Shown piece after piece: positions 19,787-31,199 of a stretch of 64,000 bases of DNA; within the stretch, counting starts at the first letter, position 1; each line of letters starts with the position of its first letter. Source of the DNA: Podarcis raffonei (lineage: Eukaryota > Chordata > Lepidosauria > Squamata > Lacertidae); assembly GCF_027172205.1 (NCBI RefSeq), contig NC_070613.1:26252001-26316000 (forward strand), in the 5' to 3' direction. The notes beneath the pieces are model-generated. The model searched no databases. It worked only from the letters and a program-made list of their open reading frames with translations, and was not told where the DNA came from. Both the position numbers and the translations under genes were made by a program.

Positions 19787-22700
19787 ATGGGGCGGCTCAG
19801 CCGAGCCCTTCTGAGGGAGGTTAGTGCGCCGCCAAAGCAGCTCTTTCCCCTCAGCCTTATGGGGCGGCGTTTCCGCGGGGCGGGGGGCGGCTTAGGAGGT
19901 GCTCCGTGCACCTCTGAATATTTGGCTGCAGGGAGGCGGGTCCAGTGACAAAACTTCCCTTATCCCGATAATAAATATTCAGTACAAAGGAAGGAAGCTA
20001 TTGGTGGTTATTATTATTATTAAACTTTTGCTGTTGTTTAGTCGTGTCCGACTCTTCGTGACCCCATGGACCAGAGCACGCCAGGCACTCCTGTCTTATA
20101 CTGCCTCCCGCAGTTTGGTCAAACTCATGTTAATAGCTTCGAGAACAGTGTCCAAGCAGCTCATCCTCTGTCATCCCCTTCTCCTTGTGCCCTCCATCTT
20201 TCCCAACATCAGGGTCTTCTCCAGGGAGTCTTCTCTTCTCATGAGGTGGCCAAAGTATTGGAGCCTCAGCTTCACGATCTGTCCTTCCAGTGAGCACTCA
20301 GGGCTGATTTCCTTCAGAATGGAGAGGTTTGATCTTCTTGCAGTCCATGGGACTCTCAAGAGTCTCCTCCAGCACCATAATTCAAAAGCATAAATTCTTC
20401 AGCCTTCTTTATGGTCTTTATCAGCCTTCTTTATGGTCTAGCTCTCACTTCCGTACATCACTACTGGGAAAACCATAGCTTTAACTATACGGACCTTTGT
20501 TGGCAAGGTGATGTTTCTGCTTTTTAAGATGCTGTCTTAAACTTTACATAATGGCAAATTTAAAAATCTACAATCCTGTGTCCATCTTGCATATCTTTGC
20601 ACCAAATTGTCATAGACAGTTTCCTTTTGGACTTCACTGTTTACAGGGTATTTTCTTAGTGCATGTCTTAAGATGGGACTATTCACATCTGTTCTGTCTT
20701 AATTATCAGTAACACCAAGAACAGGAAGCAGGTTTAGACACCATCCCTCTATTTCAGGGGTGATGGGAGTTGTAGTTCAGCAACATCTGGAGAGCCAGAG
20801 GTTTCCCTCACCTGCTGTAAAAGGTAAAGGACCCCTGACAGTTAAGTCCAGTCATAGACTCTGGGGTTGCGGCGCTCATCTCACTTTACAGGCCGAGGAA
20901 GCCGCCGTTTGTCTGCAGGCAGTTTTTCTGGGTCATGTGGCCAGCATGACTAATCTGCTTCTGGTGAACCAGAGCAGCGCATGGAAACACCGTTTACCTT
21001 CCCGTCGGAGCGGTACCTATTTATCTACGTTCACTTTTTGCCGTGCTTTCGAACTGCTAGGTTGGCAGGAGCTGGGACCGAGCAACGGGAGCTCACCCCG
21101 TCGCAGGGATTCGAACTGCTGACCTTCTGATCGGCAAGCCCAAGAGGCTCAGTGGTTTAGACCACAGTGCCACCTGCGTCCCTGCACCTGCTGTACTTGT
21201 TCTTATAGAACCTCATGGTTGTCATTTATCACTATGGGGAAAGTAAAGTACTGCATTTTGGTCTCATTCATAGTAGCCTCACAGGGGGTTGCATCCCCTA
21301 CTTTTCATAATGATTAACAAATTGCTAGTAAATATGAAATGGCAGTGTTTTAATACTTTTTTTTTCTTTTTTGCAGTATAGCAGGTTTATGGATGACCTT
21401 AGGATCTACGTGAAAGGAGGAACTGGCGGAATGGGCCATCCTCGATTAGGTGGGGAAGGTGGGAAAGGCGGTGACGTCTGGTTGGTAGCTCAAAAGAAAA
21501 TGACATTGAAGAGACTTAAAGATCAATTTCCAAGCAAACGGTTTGGAGCAGGAGCAGGAGCCAACAGTAGGTGAGTATGTTTCATTGATTGTGAATGTGT
21601 GTGGTCCAGTTTACAGCAATCTTGTAATATATATATATTTTGCTCTCCACAAGTCTTGCTATGCTGAAAGGTACTAAGGGAAAAGATTGTGAAGTGAAAG
21701 TGCCTCAAGGAATATCTGTCACAAGGGATGATGGAAAAGTGATTGGTAAGGATGTTTTGGTTCTTCACCTTTTGTTACTGTAAAGGATCAGAAAACGTAT
21801 CAACTGTGCACCTGGCAAGGATTTAGTACAATAGGCCCTCATACAGGAAAGTTCTCACATTATTTTCAACATTATAGATGAGATTCTTTTACATGAACCT
21901 CCAACACGCCCAAAATACATATTTTTCGCTCTATAAGACGCACCAGACCACAAGACGCACCTAGTTTTTGGAGGAGGAAAACAAGAAAAAAAATATTCTG
22001 AATCTCAGAAGCTGGAACAGCAAGAGGGATCGCTGCGCAGTGAAAGCAGCAACCCCTCTTGCTGTTCTGGCTTCTGGGATAGCTGCGCAACCTGCATTGC
22101 CTCCATAAGACGCACACACATTTCCCCTTACTTTTTAGGAGGCAAAAAGTGAGTCTTATAGAGCAAAAAATACGGTATATTGAAGACTGTATCTCAGATG
22201 TATTATTTTTCTGAGAGAGCAAATCATGGCTTACATTGCAATCCTAGCCTTGTCTACTTGGAAGAAAATATCATTGAAATCGAATTGGTTTACTTCCAGG
22301 TAGTTGGGAATAAGCTGCAACTGAGTTTAATTGGACTTACTTCTGAAGAGACATGGTTAGGATTGCACTGTTAGTTTATGTTTACTTTCTACTGAGTCTG
22401 TGCAAGAGCACAAACCTATAATTTGGCTCGCACTTCAATAAACATTTGGCTGGCATGTGCAGGTGTTAAAGGCATAGATGCACTGGCAGACATCCAGGAA
22501 CAGTTAATTGATAATTCTCAGAAGCAGCTTAATAGATTTTGATTAAGGTAGTATATTTGCCTTGATTTATGTGTGTTCACTTACAGAACTCTGTAATTTT
22601 TTTGGAAGTAAGAAGTGAAGGTAGAGTAGCCATGTTGATCATAAAAAAGTCCATAGCTGGGCGAGTCATTTTTCAGGCCTCACCACAAAGTCTCAAAAAC

Positions 22701-25700
22701 ATTTGCCACATTTTGTGACCATTTAACCTGGAGATAGGCTCCACTGTGTCCAGTGGTGCTTTGTCTCAGATGAGTGCTAAAATGTAAATGGCAAGTTGAA
22801 AGAAATGTCTGTGTCATTGGGAACAAATAGAACATTTGCAAAAAACGCTTCTGTATCTTTATTTTTAGGTGAACTTGACAGAGCAGAAGACAGATTGTTG
22901 GTGGCACAAGGAGGTGTTGGTGGATGCATGGCGACAAATTTCTTGCCCTCCAGAGGTCAAAGGCTCATGATTCACCTTGATCTCAAACTTATAGCAGATG
23001 TTGGCTTAGTTGGGTAAGTCTTTGATCCTGAAAATTGCACTCTGGAGTCATGCTCATGTTTATATATTGAAGTGAATGCCCTTGTGCTAGAAATATCCAT
23101 GTCTGTACTACATCCACATTAATACATATTTAAGTTTAGGGAATGTTATTCATACAGTTAGTTATCCTGCCTCCAGATTATCCTATTGTTACTTTATTGT
23201 CATAAGGCATCAGTGCTCTTTTTCTAGAAAAAGAAGTACCAGAACTCACCATGAACACCTCCCCCATTCTCTTAGAATGGCAATGGCACCCACCAGAGAG
23301 GTGCCGGAACTGAGTTCCCCTGGGGGGGAAAGCCCTGCAGTGCATGATGTAACTACAGTTGCAGCTCTTGCCTCACTTCTTTCTGGTTTAATGTGTGAAG
23401 TTGAACTTTTATTCAGGCTTTGCCCAACAGCAAATGGAAGCTTTATAAGGAACTGGTGGGTGTTCAAAACAGTGTCACATAAATACTATTGCCTTTGTGA
23501 TATATCTGTATACCTCTCCCACCCACCACCTACTTCTACTTCAAATTTCAGGGTGGTTTGTTCCTCCCCCACTTTGTTCTAGATGAGGTAAGGGAAAAAT
23601 AATTTCTAGGGAGTCATAGAAACACCTTTGATTTATTTCACTCAGTTGTTGAGTGAGTCTCTGAAAGCTTGTTCTTTTGATCTCAGTCTGAGTTTGTTTT
23701 TTTAATATTTCAGTATGTACGTAAGTGCTTTATCATTAGATCACAGACATGGAAAAAGATTTGAGGAACATTAGGCTGAGATACACTGAAAGTCAGACAG
23801 CATCCCTGTATACATTTCAAAGAGAGTACAGCTACTTCTGATCTAATAAAATCATTCCTGAAGAAGTATGATAACTTTTGAAATGGCTCTTGAGGCATTG
23901 CCATTACTCCAATAGTATCTTGAAAGAGCACCCTCCCCCTGTCTCATTAGTCCAATGTAAGGTATCAAAGTATTTATTCTATTACTGGTTTCTGGTTATA
24001 ATCATTAAGAATGTGATAGCAGAGCAATTGTTCTTTCACAAATGCATATTTGCAAAATGGTCTTAAAAGCTTAAACAGTTGCATAATGTGGAGTGTACTT
24101 CTTTTGAGACTTACTTAAAAATAAAAAGGAACCAGATTTTTGGAAGGTAGGGGGAGAATAGCAACACAGTTTTTTCTTGCTCCCCCCCCCCCGCCCCATA
24201 ACAATCCTGTCAACTCAGTCTTCTCTGTAGTATAAGGTAGTTTCTTTCCATTGTGAGTATACAGCATATAGTTCTGTTAGGGACTTATAGGAACATTGGC
24301 TAAATACATATTTTGGGGCACACTTTGATTGACTTTAAGGGGGGAAATTAGCATTTAAAGGCAGCTTTTGTCCTTGGTGCTTTTTCTAGTATGTACGGAA
24401 TCTATTCCACCCTCAGAGTAGCCCACTTCTAAGATGTTTCCTCTTCATTTTAAACAAAATTCACTTGAGTAAAATGCATTTTAAAACTTGAAAGTGGTTT
24501 TATTCTTCTGTCAACTACATACTGATATGAACACTAAATAGAATTTTTTTCATCCCCCACCCCAGATTTCCAAATGCAGGAAAATCCTCTTTGCTAACCA
24601 AGATTTCTCATGCTACACCTCAGATAGCAGATTATGCCTGTAAGTAATTAATTTTCCATGTATTAGTGTTTGCACCCTGATCTTAAATGCAATGCTTGCA
24701 ATAGAAACACTTTGACTAGGAGCCATCTTCCCCCTGTCTCTGACAACAGTCTCTTGCAATGCCCTGGGGACAGGTGTTTGTGAGAGAGATCTTGAGTATG
24801 GGCAGAGGCTGTCTGTAGATGAACTACCCCTCCTGAATGAGAGCTCAGTCTTTCAGCTACCAAGTTTTCAGAGTATAATTGCAGCGAGCTATGATACCGT
24901 CCCTCAAGTGTTTTCCAGTATTTAATAAGAATTTCTCTGCATTGAGTTTTTTATGTATCTTCTGATGTGAGCAACTTTAAATGTTTGGGAAGGACTTCTG
25001 CTATCACTGCCTGTCTAGCATTCAAGAGATTGCTTCTGAGAAAGCAAGAGTGTTCCATTTTTTGACTGAGAGTAAACAAGTGTGTTGGGCATACGAGCCA
25101 GGGGTAAAATTCCAAAGTACATCACAAAACAGGGCTCATTTTTCCTTACTTTTCGCAGTTACGACAATAAAACCTGAACTTGGAACAGTCAAGTATGCTG
25201 ATTTTAAACAGGTTGGTTTCCAAAAGTAAGATCTGCATTAAAGGTGTGGTTGTGGAGAAATCGTATTTTGGTTACGTTATGAGACCCCAATTTTCTTAAC
25301 TTACAAACCGACACCAATACTTCAAGGAGAGCAGGCTGTTGACTTGTTTTCTAAGAAACGGTGGTATCCTGAGATAGGTCTGGCATCTGTGCTCCTTCAG
25401 TTTCAATATATTTCCTTCAGATGGCTGTGTCTGTCTTAAGCAATATCTGTATCCAGATAAACAACCCTTTCGAGCCACATTTACCTAATTTTTAGGACAC
25501 TGAGAGAGGCCGGACACCAAGTGTGACCCATTAGACCACTCTCTGCTTTACAATACTAAATACTGTAACATGATGCATTACCTAAAATAATGCTCCATGC
25601 GGCATTATTTATTGCTGTTCAGCAGCTGAGAGTGATCTACTGTAGAGTACTAAACATAGGCCTGTTAAAATAATTTTTAAAATTCCCTGTGTTTGTTCAG

Positions 25701-28700
25701 AAAGATTATTTTTTCCAAATATGAGGTCCATTATCCATGCTACTAAGTTTTGATGAAGAATTAAGGACCATGTTCATTCATGAGTCTTCCAAACTTTTGA
25801 TTGCATACAACCTAATTTTGACTTTGATGTGTAGAACTCTAGCTGGCACATGAGAGCAATCAAAGACATAAGATGAAAGCATCTTATTACATGGATAAGA
25901 ATCACAGCATTACTGCTAAAGATTGTATTTGCCCCCTGTACTTTAAAAGAACTTCAAAATAACATCAAGCATCTGTACAAGACTCTTAAAAATTGCTTGG
26001 AGGTTTGTTTGTTTGTTTGTTTACAATCAAGCAGTGTATAAATTTTATGAAACAAATATATAAACAAGCATTGTAGTTCCTAGCTGCCTTTTTTTACCAT
26101 AGCAGGCATGAAATTAGAATTGATGGGAAACAATATTGATCCTTATCCCCACCACCACCCAAAATGTAATATATGTCTTGCAAATTAGTTGATAATTGCT
26201 TGATTCTTCAAAGTGTGGAAAACTCTTTAGTTCTCAGAATACAGCATGCGAAAATATTCCCTTGACTTCTAGATAGCTTAGAAGATCAAGCCTGGTGTTT
26301 TCTATTGTAAGGTTACCAGATGTCCGTTTCCTGGGGACAGGCCCCGGATTTACAAATCAGTCCCCATACAGAATCCATTGAAGTTGAAAAGTATCCCCGG
26401 ATTCATTGAAAAAAAATCTGGTGACCTTATTAAGCACCCAAATGAGCATGCTGTGTTTATACAAGTAACGGTTCAAGTCTGAAGCATAGTTTGGAGGGTT
26501 ACTAATGAATTGCATGCTTGCATGTTCTCTATTCTCCTGTATGGGTCTTCCCTCTCCCTATTTAACCATAACCAAAATTGGATGTGTTGTCTCAATTGGT
26601 AAACTATGCAGTAGTGAAGTCAGGGTTACCACCCCTTGCCCTGTTCTAGCCCTTTCCAGGTAAGCTGTAGAGATTGCAGGGTCAGGATGATGGCTGTGCA
26701 CAAGACATGTGCTACTGCTGAAACTATGGCTAGAGTTTTCCCTCACAACCAGAATCAGAAAATATGTGTGGAAGTGGCAAACTATGGGTGGCGCTAAACA
26801 GGAGAAGGGAAAGCTGCACACAAGAGGAAAGAGGGAACATGCAAGCCATGCCTCATTCACAGCCTTCCAAAACATATCTTTCATTGTGCAAGGAGAAGCT
26901 TACTTTTAAATCAGATAATTCTAATGGAAACTTAGTGTTAAGGTTGGAGAAAACATTTTCAAAGGGGAAAATTTTGATCCTGCAGCAAGAATACAAAACT
27001 CACTTGCTGTGGTCACGTTAGTCTGTTTTTTTCTGGGCGGGGTCAAGAATTAATTGACTTGCAATTACTAGTTCCTGCAAAACTGTGGGTCATTCCCAAC
27101 CCTACATTTAAGTGACTGATTAGAACTTGTATTCTGCTCATGACTGCAATACTTCATTTTGGTCGTCCCCCCCCCAAAAAAAGGCTAGTTGAAGACTTAT
27201 GAAGGGGGGAGTTCTGCCTCATAATGTAGCTTGGGACAAGATATATGAGGAAGTCTTCAGGTAGTTTTTTCAATGGTTCAGCCAGATAACATGACACTTT
27301 CAGTCTCTTCTAGTAGTTAAGGATTCTTGCCTAATTCAAGCCATTGGTCTCTAATGGAGATGCTGTAACCATTTTTTTAAAATCGATGCGACCCAAATGA
27401 TGATGGGATCTTTTGTGAAAGTCTAATCTTTCTTTCCCTCCTAGATCACAGTTGCTGATCTTCCAGGACTGATTGAAGGTGCACATGCAAATAAAGGAAG
27501 AGGACACAAGTTTCTGAAGCATGTGGAAAGAACCAAACAGCTCCTCTTTGTTGTAAGGACATGCTGTAGCTTAGCTTTTTATTTGACATCTTTAAAGTCT
27601 GCTTTTAATTTAGGCTTTGTTTTGCCGAAGAAGTAACCTGGGGGTGCCTGTTCATTACATCATGCCATAGCTTTGCTAATATTATAAATGAAAAATTAAC
27701 ATGTAACATGGATAGCTGCATAGCTCAGTTGGTTAGTGTGCGGTGCTGACATCACCAAGGTTGCAGGTTCAGTTCCCGCAAAGGACAGCTGCATAGTCCT
27801 GCCTGGACACAAGTCTGGGAAGTGTGTGTGGAGGCCCTTGGGTGTCCAGAAGACAAGACCCCACCTCTCTCAGCCTTGCTGGTGTGTTCCAAAGGAAAAC
27901 ATAGCAATATGTTTGGCACCAGCTTGACTGCAGGAGTTGCCAGAAGGAAGCATCCAAGATGCCACCTAAATGTCTTAGGGACTCCACTCCTAATTTGTGT
28001 AGGGTTTATTCCTTAGCCTTTTCTTCTCCCGTAGATATCCCGCAAGGCAGCGGAGGAGAGACAGTAACGGAACACATAAAACTAAGCAAACAGATTGTTT
28101 CTGTGAATTGGAAACTGTTCAGATATAGCAGAGAGGATGCTATTTGGGGGGGGGGAATGTTTTGTGTGTAACAGCCACCTCACTGCCATCACTCCCACAC
28201 TGCCTGTCATCTTCATGGTCTCTTGGAAAGTGAAGGATAATCATGTGAGAAAGCATTTGATTGTCTGATTTTTTAAAAAAATGTCGATTTTTTTAGGTTG
28301 ATGTAGCTGGGTTTCAGCTTTCTCCTACAAGCCCATTCAGAACAGCCTTTGAAACTGTAATACTACTTGCAAAGGTAAGTTTACTGATTCTTTTATATAC
28401 AGGCATGATTTGTGCATATTGCGGCACACATGTTCTGACATGAGAGACCTGATTAAGATTTGATTTGAAATGTTTACTTGAATGGCACACCTATTAAAGC
28501 TACAAACTTGATAACTGTATCCAAGATGTTTGAGATTTGGAAGTTTCCAAATACTTCTAGGTGTTTGGCACTTTGTTTTTCACTAACTCCATTTTCATCT
28601 GTATGGTGGAAATTTCTCCGGTTCAAAGGGCAGTGAGAAGCCAAGCAGTTTAGTCTTCAAGATTGCTTCCTGTTATCAAATAGAAAACACGTAGCTAACA

Positions 28701-30915
28701 AAATTTGTGATGCAGATTAACAGTTGTGAATTCCAATTGTACTGTCTCTTAGGAATTTATACCTGAGAGGCTCATATGCTCCCAAGTTTATGCTGTCACA
28801 TTTATATTGGCTTCATGCGCTTATTCCACATGAGAATATTCACCGGACAGCTATGGTTTGATTTATTATATTTCTATGCTGCTTTTCATTCAAAGGAATC
28901 CCAAAGCGGCTTAGAAACAACATATAATAACGTGATAGAACTTAATAAAACATCACAAATACAACATAAATAATACAGAATAATTAACAAATAATCAGTG
29001 AAACAATTACAACCTATAAAGCTCCGTTAACAAAACAACTAAAAAAAAAGCTAAACATCTAAATCAAAGCAAGTTATATGATTAATAACTCACTGCGGCA
29101 TTTATAATCTAGAAAACAATATTAACAACATCAACAAAATAGCAGTCAAAAATAAATTAAGCGCTGTTAAGTTCATACACACACCCACGACTCATAATTT
29201 TTTTACTCTATTCAGCTCATTAAAACTACGTGTACACATAATGCCCATGGCAACAACTCCCTTCTGAAGGTTCCTCAGGGGCTCCCGCCTTGTGGAACAC
29301 CCTCCCATTAGATGTCAAAGAGATAAACAACTATCTGACGTTTAGAAGACAGGCAGCCCTGTTTAGGGAAGTTTTTAATGACTGATGTTTTAATGTATTT
29401 TTAATCTTTGTTGGAAGCCGCCCAGAGTGGCTGGGGAAACCCAGCCAGATGGGCGGGGTATAAATAAAAAACAACAACAACAACAATTATTATTATAGTT
29501 ATTCTTCCTCGGGCTGGAGGTAGGGCAGCACAGATGAAACCAACTACCCCCTGATGGCAGGCAGAGTCTTTCTCCTCTCGCCGTTCTTCCTCTGGAAACA
29601 GCTCCATTATGAAGGCATCTAGGACTGGAGCATGGGGCAAGGCAGGAGGGAGAAGCCAGTCATGTGATACACTCACGTCTTCTATTTAAATTTCGGTTGT
29701 GTATTATTATTGTGTACACATCGTAGACAGTAGTAATCAGTAATGTGTGAAAGGTTAAACGTACCTTCTTTACTCCCCTTGATTTTGCCTCTGGGCCTGC
29801 TGAACCCTGTCATGTGGTCTTGAGAGGTTGTTTAAAAGGGAATGTGGCCCTCCCTGCTCTGGTTTGCATATGTATTGTGTAGTAATTAAGAAAAGGCTTG
29901 TATAAAGCCAAATACTTTCAACGACAATATTTTACAAATGGAAACAACTTATATCACAGGAGCTGGAACTATATAAAGAAGAACTTCGAACTAAATCTGC
30001 ACTTCTGGCCGTTAATAAAATGGATTTGCCCAATGCACGAGAAAAATTGAATGAGTTTATGGAACAACTGCGGAGTCCTCAAGGTGAGATACTTACTGTA
30101 CAGCTCCTTTTTAAAGATAGCATATTCACATATCTTTGATATGTAGCAAGTAGTGAGTTTTCATTACTGCAAAAGAAGAAACGTTTTTCAGCATATTGAT
30201 TGTATTTTAAAGTAAAATACTGTATCACTAAACTATGTTGTCTTTCATGCTAGCCTAGAACTGTAATGATGCTAAAATGCTAGTGTCATAGAATTGTAGA
30301 GTTGAAAAGAACTGTGAGAGTCAATCTAGTCCGGCCCCCTGCAATGAAGGAATATTTCACCCAACGTGGGGGTCGAACCCATAACCCTGAGGTTAAGAGA
30401 CTCATGCTCTACCAACTGGGCTATCCAGCAGATAAGAGCCTTAGAAGAAGAATGGCATGCAAGCCAGTCATCTCTTCTGTCAGTAAATGCAGTTAGGAAG
30501 TCTTCTGGGCCAACAGCCACATCTATTGTCGTCTCCTAACATCTTGGCAGTCCAAAAACCAATTACTCTGACTTCCTTGGAATGGAATATCTTCAAACAA
30601 CTCTGCTACTGCTATTACATCAGGCATCTATTTAACTGAAATCCATCCATAGCAAATTTTATACTGGCTTTTTACTATGTGTAGTAACTCTAATTATATA
30701 TATATATTTCAGATTATATGCACACTCTTCCAAAAAATATGATTCCAGAAGTCATTGTCAACTTCAAAGAGATCATCCCTATATCTGCACACTCTGGTGA
30801 AGGAATTGAAGAACTGATCATGTGTTTAAGAAAAGTACTAGATGAAGAATCTGAGAAGAAGATTGAAGATCATCAGAACCAGCAGCTTCGTGCACTGAGG
30901 AGCTCAGAAATATAG
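19787..30915 (+). CDS. GTPBP10: GTPBP10, mitochondrial Obg-family GTPase
   Basis: GTP-binding protein 10 (ObgH2), which helps assemble the mitochondrial large ribosomal subunit. Ten coding exons: 19787-19819, 21377-21570, 21654-21745, 22869-23013, 24566-24639, 25159-25211, 27445-27552, 28297-28374, 29960-30083 and 30713-30915 (TAG). All junctions are AG/GT with consistent phases, giving 367 residues (human 387). The Gly-rich Obg fold covers about 19-150 ([20 protein letters not shown]). The GTPase motifs are all present: G1 GFPNAGKS 155-162, switch I FTT 180-182, G3 DLPG 202-205, G4 NKMD 278-281, G5 SAHSGEG 325-331. It is strongly similar to the human protein as I remember it. The first exon ([11 protein letters not shown]) is basic and amphipathic, suiting mitochondrial import, but differs from the human N-terminus, so the start is the least certain part. 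Introns hold BovB, SINE and DNA-transposon copies. Confidence 0.96.
20033..20545 (-). mobile_element. BovB (RTE clade) LINE 3' fragment
   Basis: Plus-strand text GTTTAGTCGTGTCCGACTCT and TGACCCCATGGACCAGAGCA is the reverse complement of the end of the BovB ORF. On the minus strand (20171-20359) the frame reads [15 protein letters not shown]...[20 protein letters not shown], the BovB C-terminal signature. It is 5' truncated. BovB is known to have moved horizontally between squamates, ruminants and other animals. Confidence 0.9.
20755..20815 (-). repeat. Dispersed repeat fragment (GATGGGAGTTGTAGTTCA)
   Basis: CAGGGGTGATGGGAGTTGTA, TTCAGCAACATCTGGAG; same family as 55560 and 61000. Confidence 0.5.
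20820..21183 (-). repeat. Squamate tRNA-derived SINE, copy 2 (full length)
   Basis: Runs from AAAGGTAAAGGACCCCTGAC to the tRNA-like head GATTCGAACTGCTGACCTTC / GAGGCTCAGTGGTTTAGACC. The head is at the right, so it lies on the minus strand in GTPBP10 intron 1. Confidence 0.88.
21918..22175. mobile_element. TA-flanked DNA transposon (TATAAGACGCAC family)
   Basis: 258 bp from CATATTTTTCGCTCTATAAG to CTTATAGAGCAAAAAATACGG, flanked by TA. The subterminal inverted blocks are ATAAGACGCAC and GTGAGTCTTAT, and a second GACGCACACACATTTCCCC occurs inside. No coding capacity. GTPBP10 intron 3. Confidence 0.75.
22225..22375 (+). repeat. Dispersed repeat, 8037 family
   Basis: TTGCAATCCTAGCC, GGTTTACTTCCAGGTA, ACTTACTTCTGAAGAGACAT and GGATTGCACTG, diverged copies of the ACTCAGAAGTAAGT family. 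Confidence 0.5.
23211..23337. mobile_element. Probable hAT-type element (CAGTGCTCTTTTTC)
   Basis: Left end CAGTGCTCTTTTTCTAG resembles the 16060 and 43817 elements, with AAAGCCCTG on the right. The interior GAGGTGCCGGAACTGAGTTC is typical of longer relatives. The flanks do not give a clean 8 bp duplication, so the right edge is uncertain. Confidence 0.45.
26309..26428. mobile_element. Short inverted-repeat element
   Basis: Left AAGGTTACCAGATGTC and right AAATCTGGTGACCTT form a TIR pair; inside, CCCCGGATTTACAAATCAG mirrors TATCCCCGGATTCATTG. The flanks (TGTA and ATTA) do not define the target site. Likely a Harbinger- or hAT-like MITE in GTPBP10 intron 6. Confidence 0.5.
27711..27812 (+). repeat. 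SINE with a tRNA-Ile-like head
   Basis: GCTCAGTTGGTTAGTGTG, GGTGCTGACATCACC and GGTTGCAGGTTCAGTTCCC match tRNA-Ile in the D arm, anticodon arm and T arm, followed by GGACAGCTGCATAGTCC. The acceptor stem does not close and there is an unrelated body, so it is a SINE, not a tRNA gene. Confidence 0.65.
28864..29180 (-). repeat. Probable LINE-derived block
   Basis: TTTCTATGCTGCTTTTCATT and CAAAGCGGCTTAGAAACAAC are typical of reversed CR1/L2-like 3' ends, followed by A-rich sequence. Diverged. Confidence 0.4.
29262..29497 (+). mobile_element. CR1/L2-like LINE 3' end
   Basis: ACACCCTCCCATTAGATGTC, GGCAGCCCTGTTTAGG, GCCGCCCAGAGTGGCTGGGG and GATGGGCGGGGTATAAATAA, ending in (CAA)n/(ATT)n. Best preserved copy of this family in the window. 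Confidence 0.75.
30283..30440 (-). repeat. SINE with a tRNA-Lys-like head
   Basis: Reverse complement carries TAGCCCAGTTGGTAGAGC, GACTCTTAACCTCAGGGT and GGGTTCGACCCCCACG, i.e. tRNA-Lys-like arms, then a body rich in GTCCCTT-like LINE sequence (TCATAGAATTGTAGAGTTG on the plus strand). A retroposon, not a functional tRNA. Confidence 0.7.
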
Positions 30916-31166
30916 CAATTTCTTAACACACACAAGCTATTATATAATATTAAGACATGAATCCTTGCAGGCCTCTGAACACAACTGAGTTTGTGGCAAG
31001 CCTGTATTTACACACACTTTCTGGTCAACCATTTCAAAAAGAAAAGAGGGTATGTTATTTTCCAGTTTCTGTAAAATACAGAAAAGTGTATCATGATCTT
31101 TTACAACAAGTCTTCAAGTTGCACAACCCTCTTAATTAAGTTGTAGAATATATTTCAAAAGATGTA

Positions 31167-31172
31167 AATAAA
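31167..31172 (+). promoter_or_regulatory. GTPBP10 polyadenylation signal
   Basis: AATAAA 252 bp after the stop codon, the first canonical signal downstream of the last exon. Confidence 0.7.
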
Positions 31173-31199
31173 CATGAAATTTTATATAAAGATAATGAA

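Noticed and set aside
19429-19911. 131- and 145-codon frames around the GTPBP10 promoter
   Set aside because: Same explanation: CpG-rich sequence on both strands, Ala/Arg/Pro-rich products without a domain.
27711-27812. A tRNA-Ile gene
   Set aside because: Acceptor stem does not pair and a SINE body follows.
30345-30430. A tRNA-Lys gene on the minus strand
   Set aside because: Arms are degenerate and attached to retroposon sequence.
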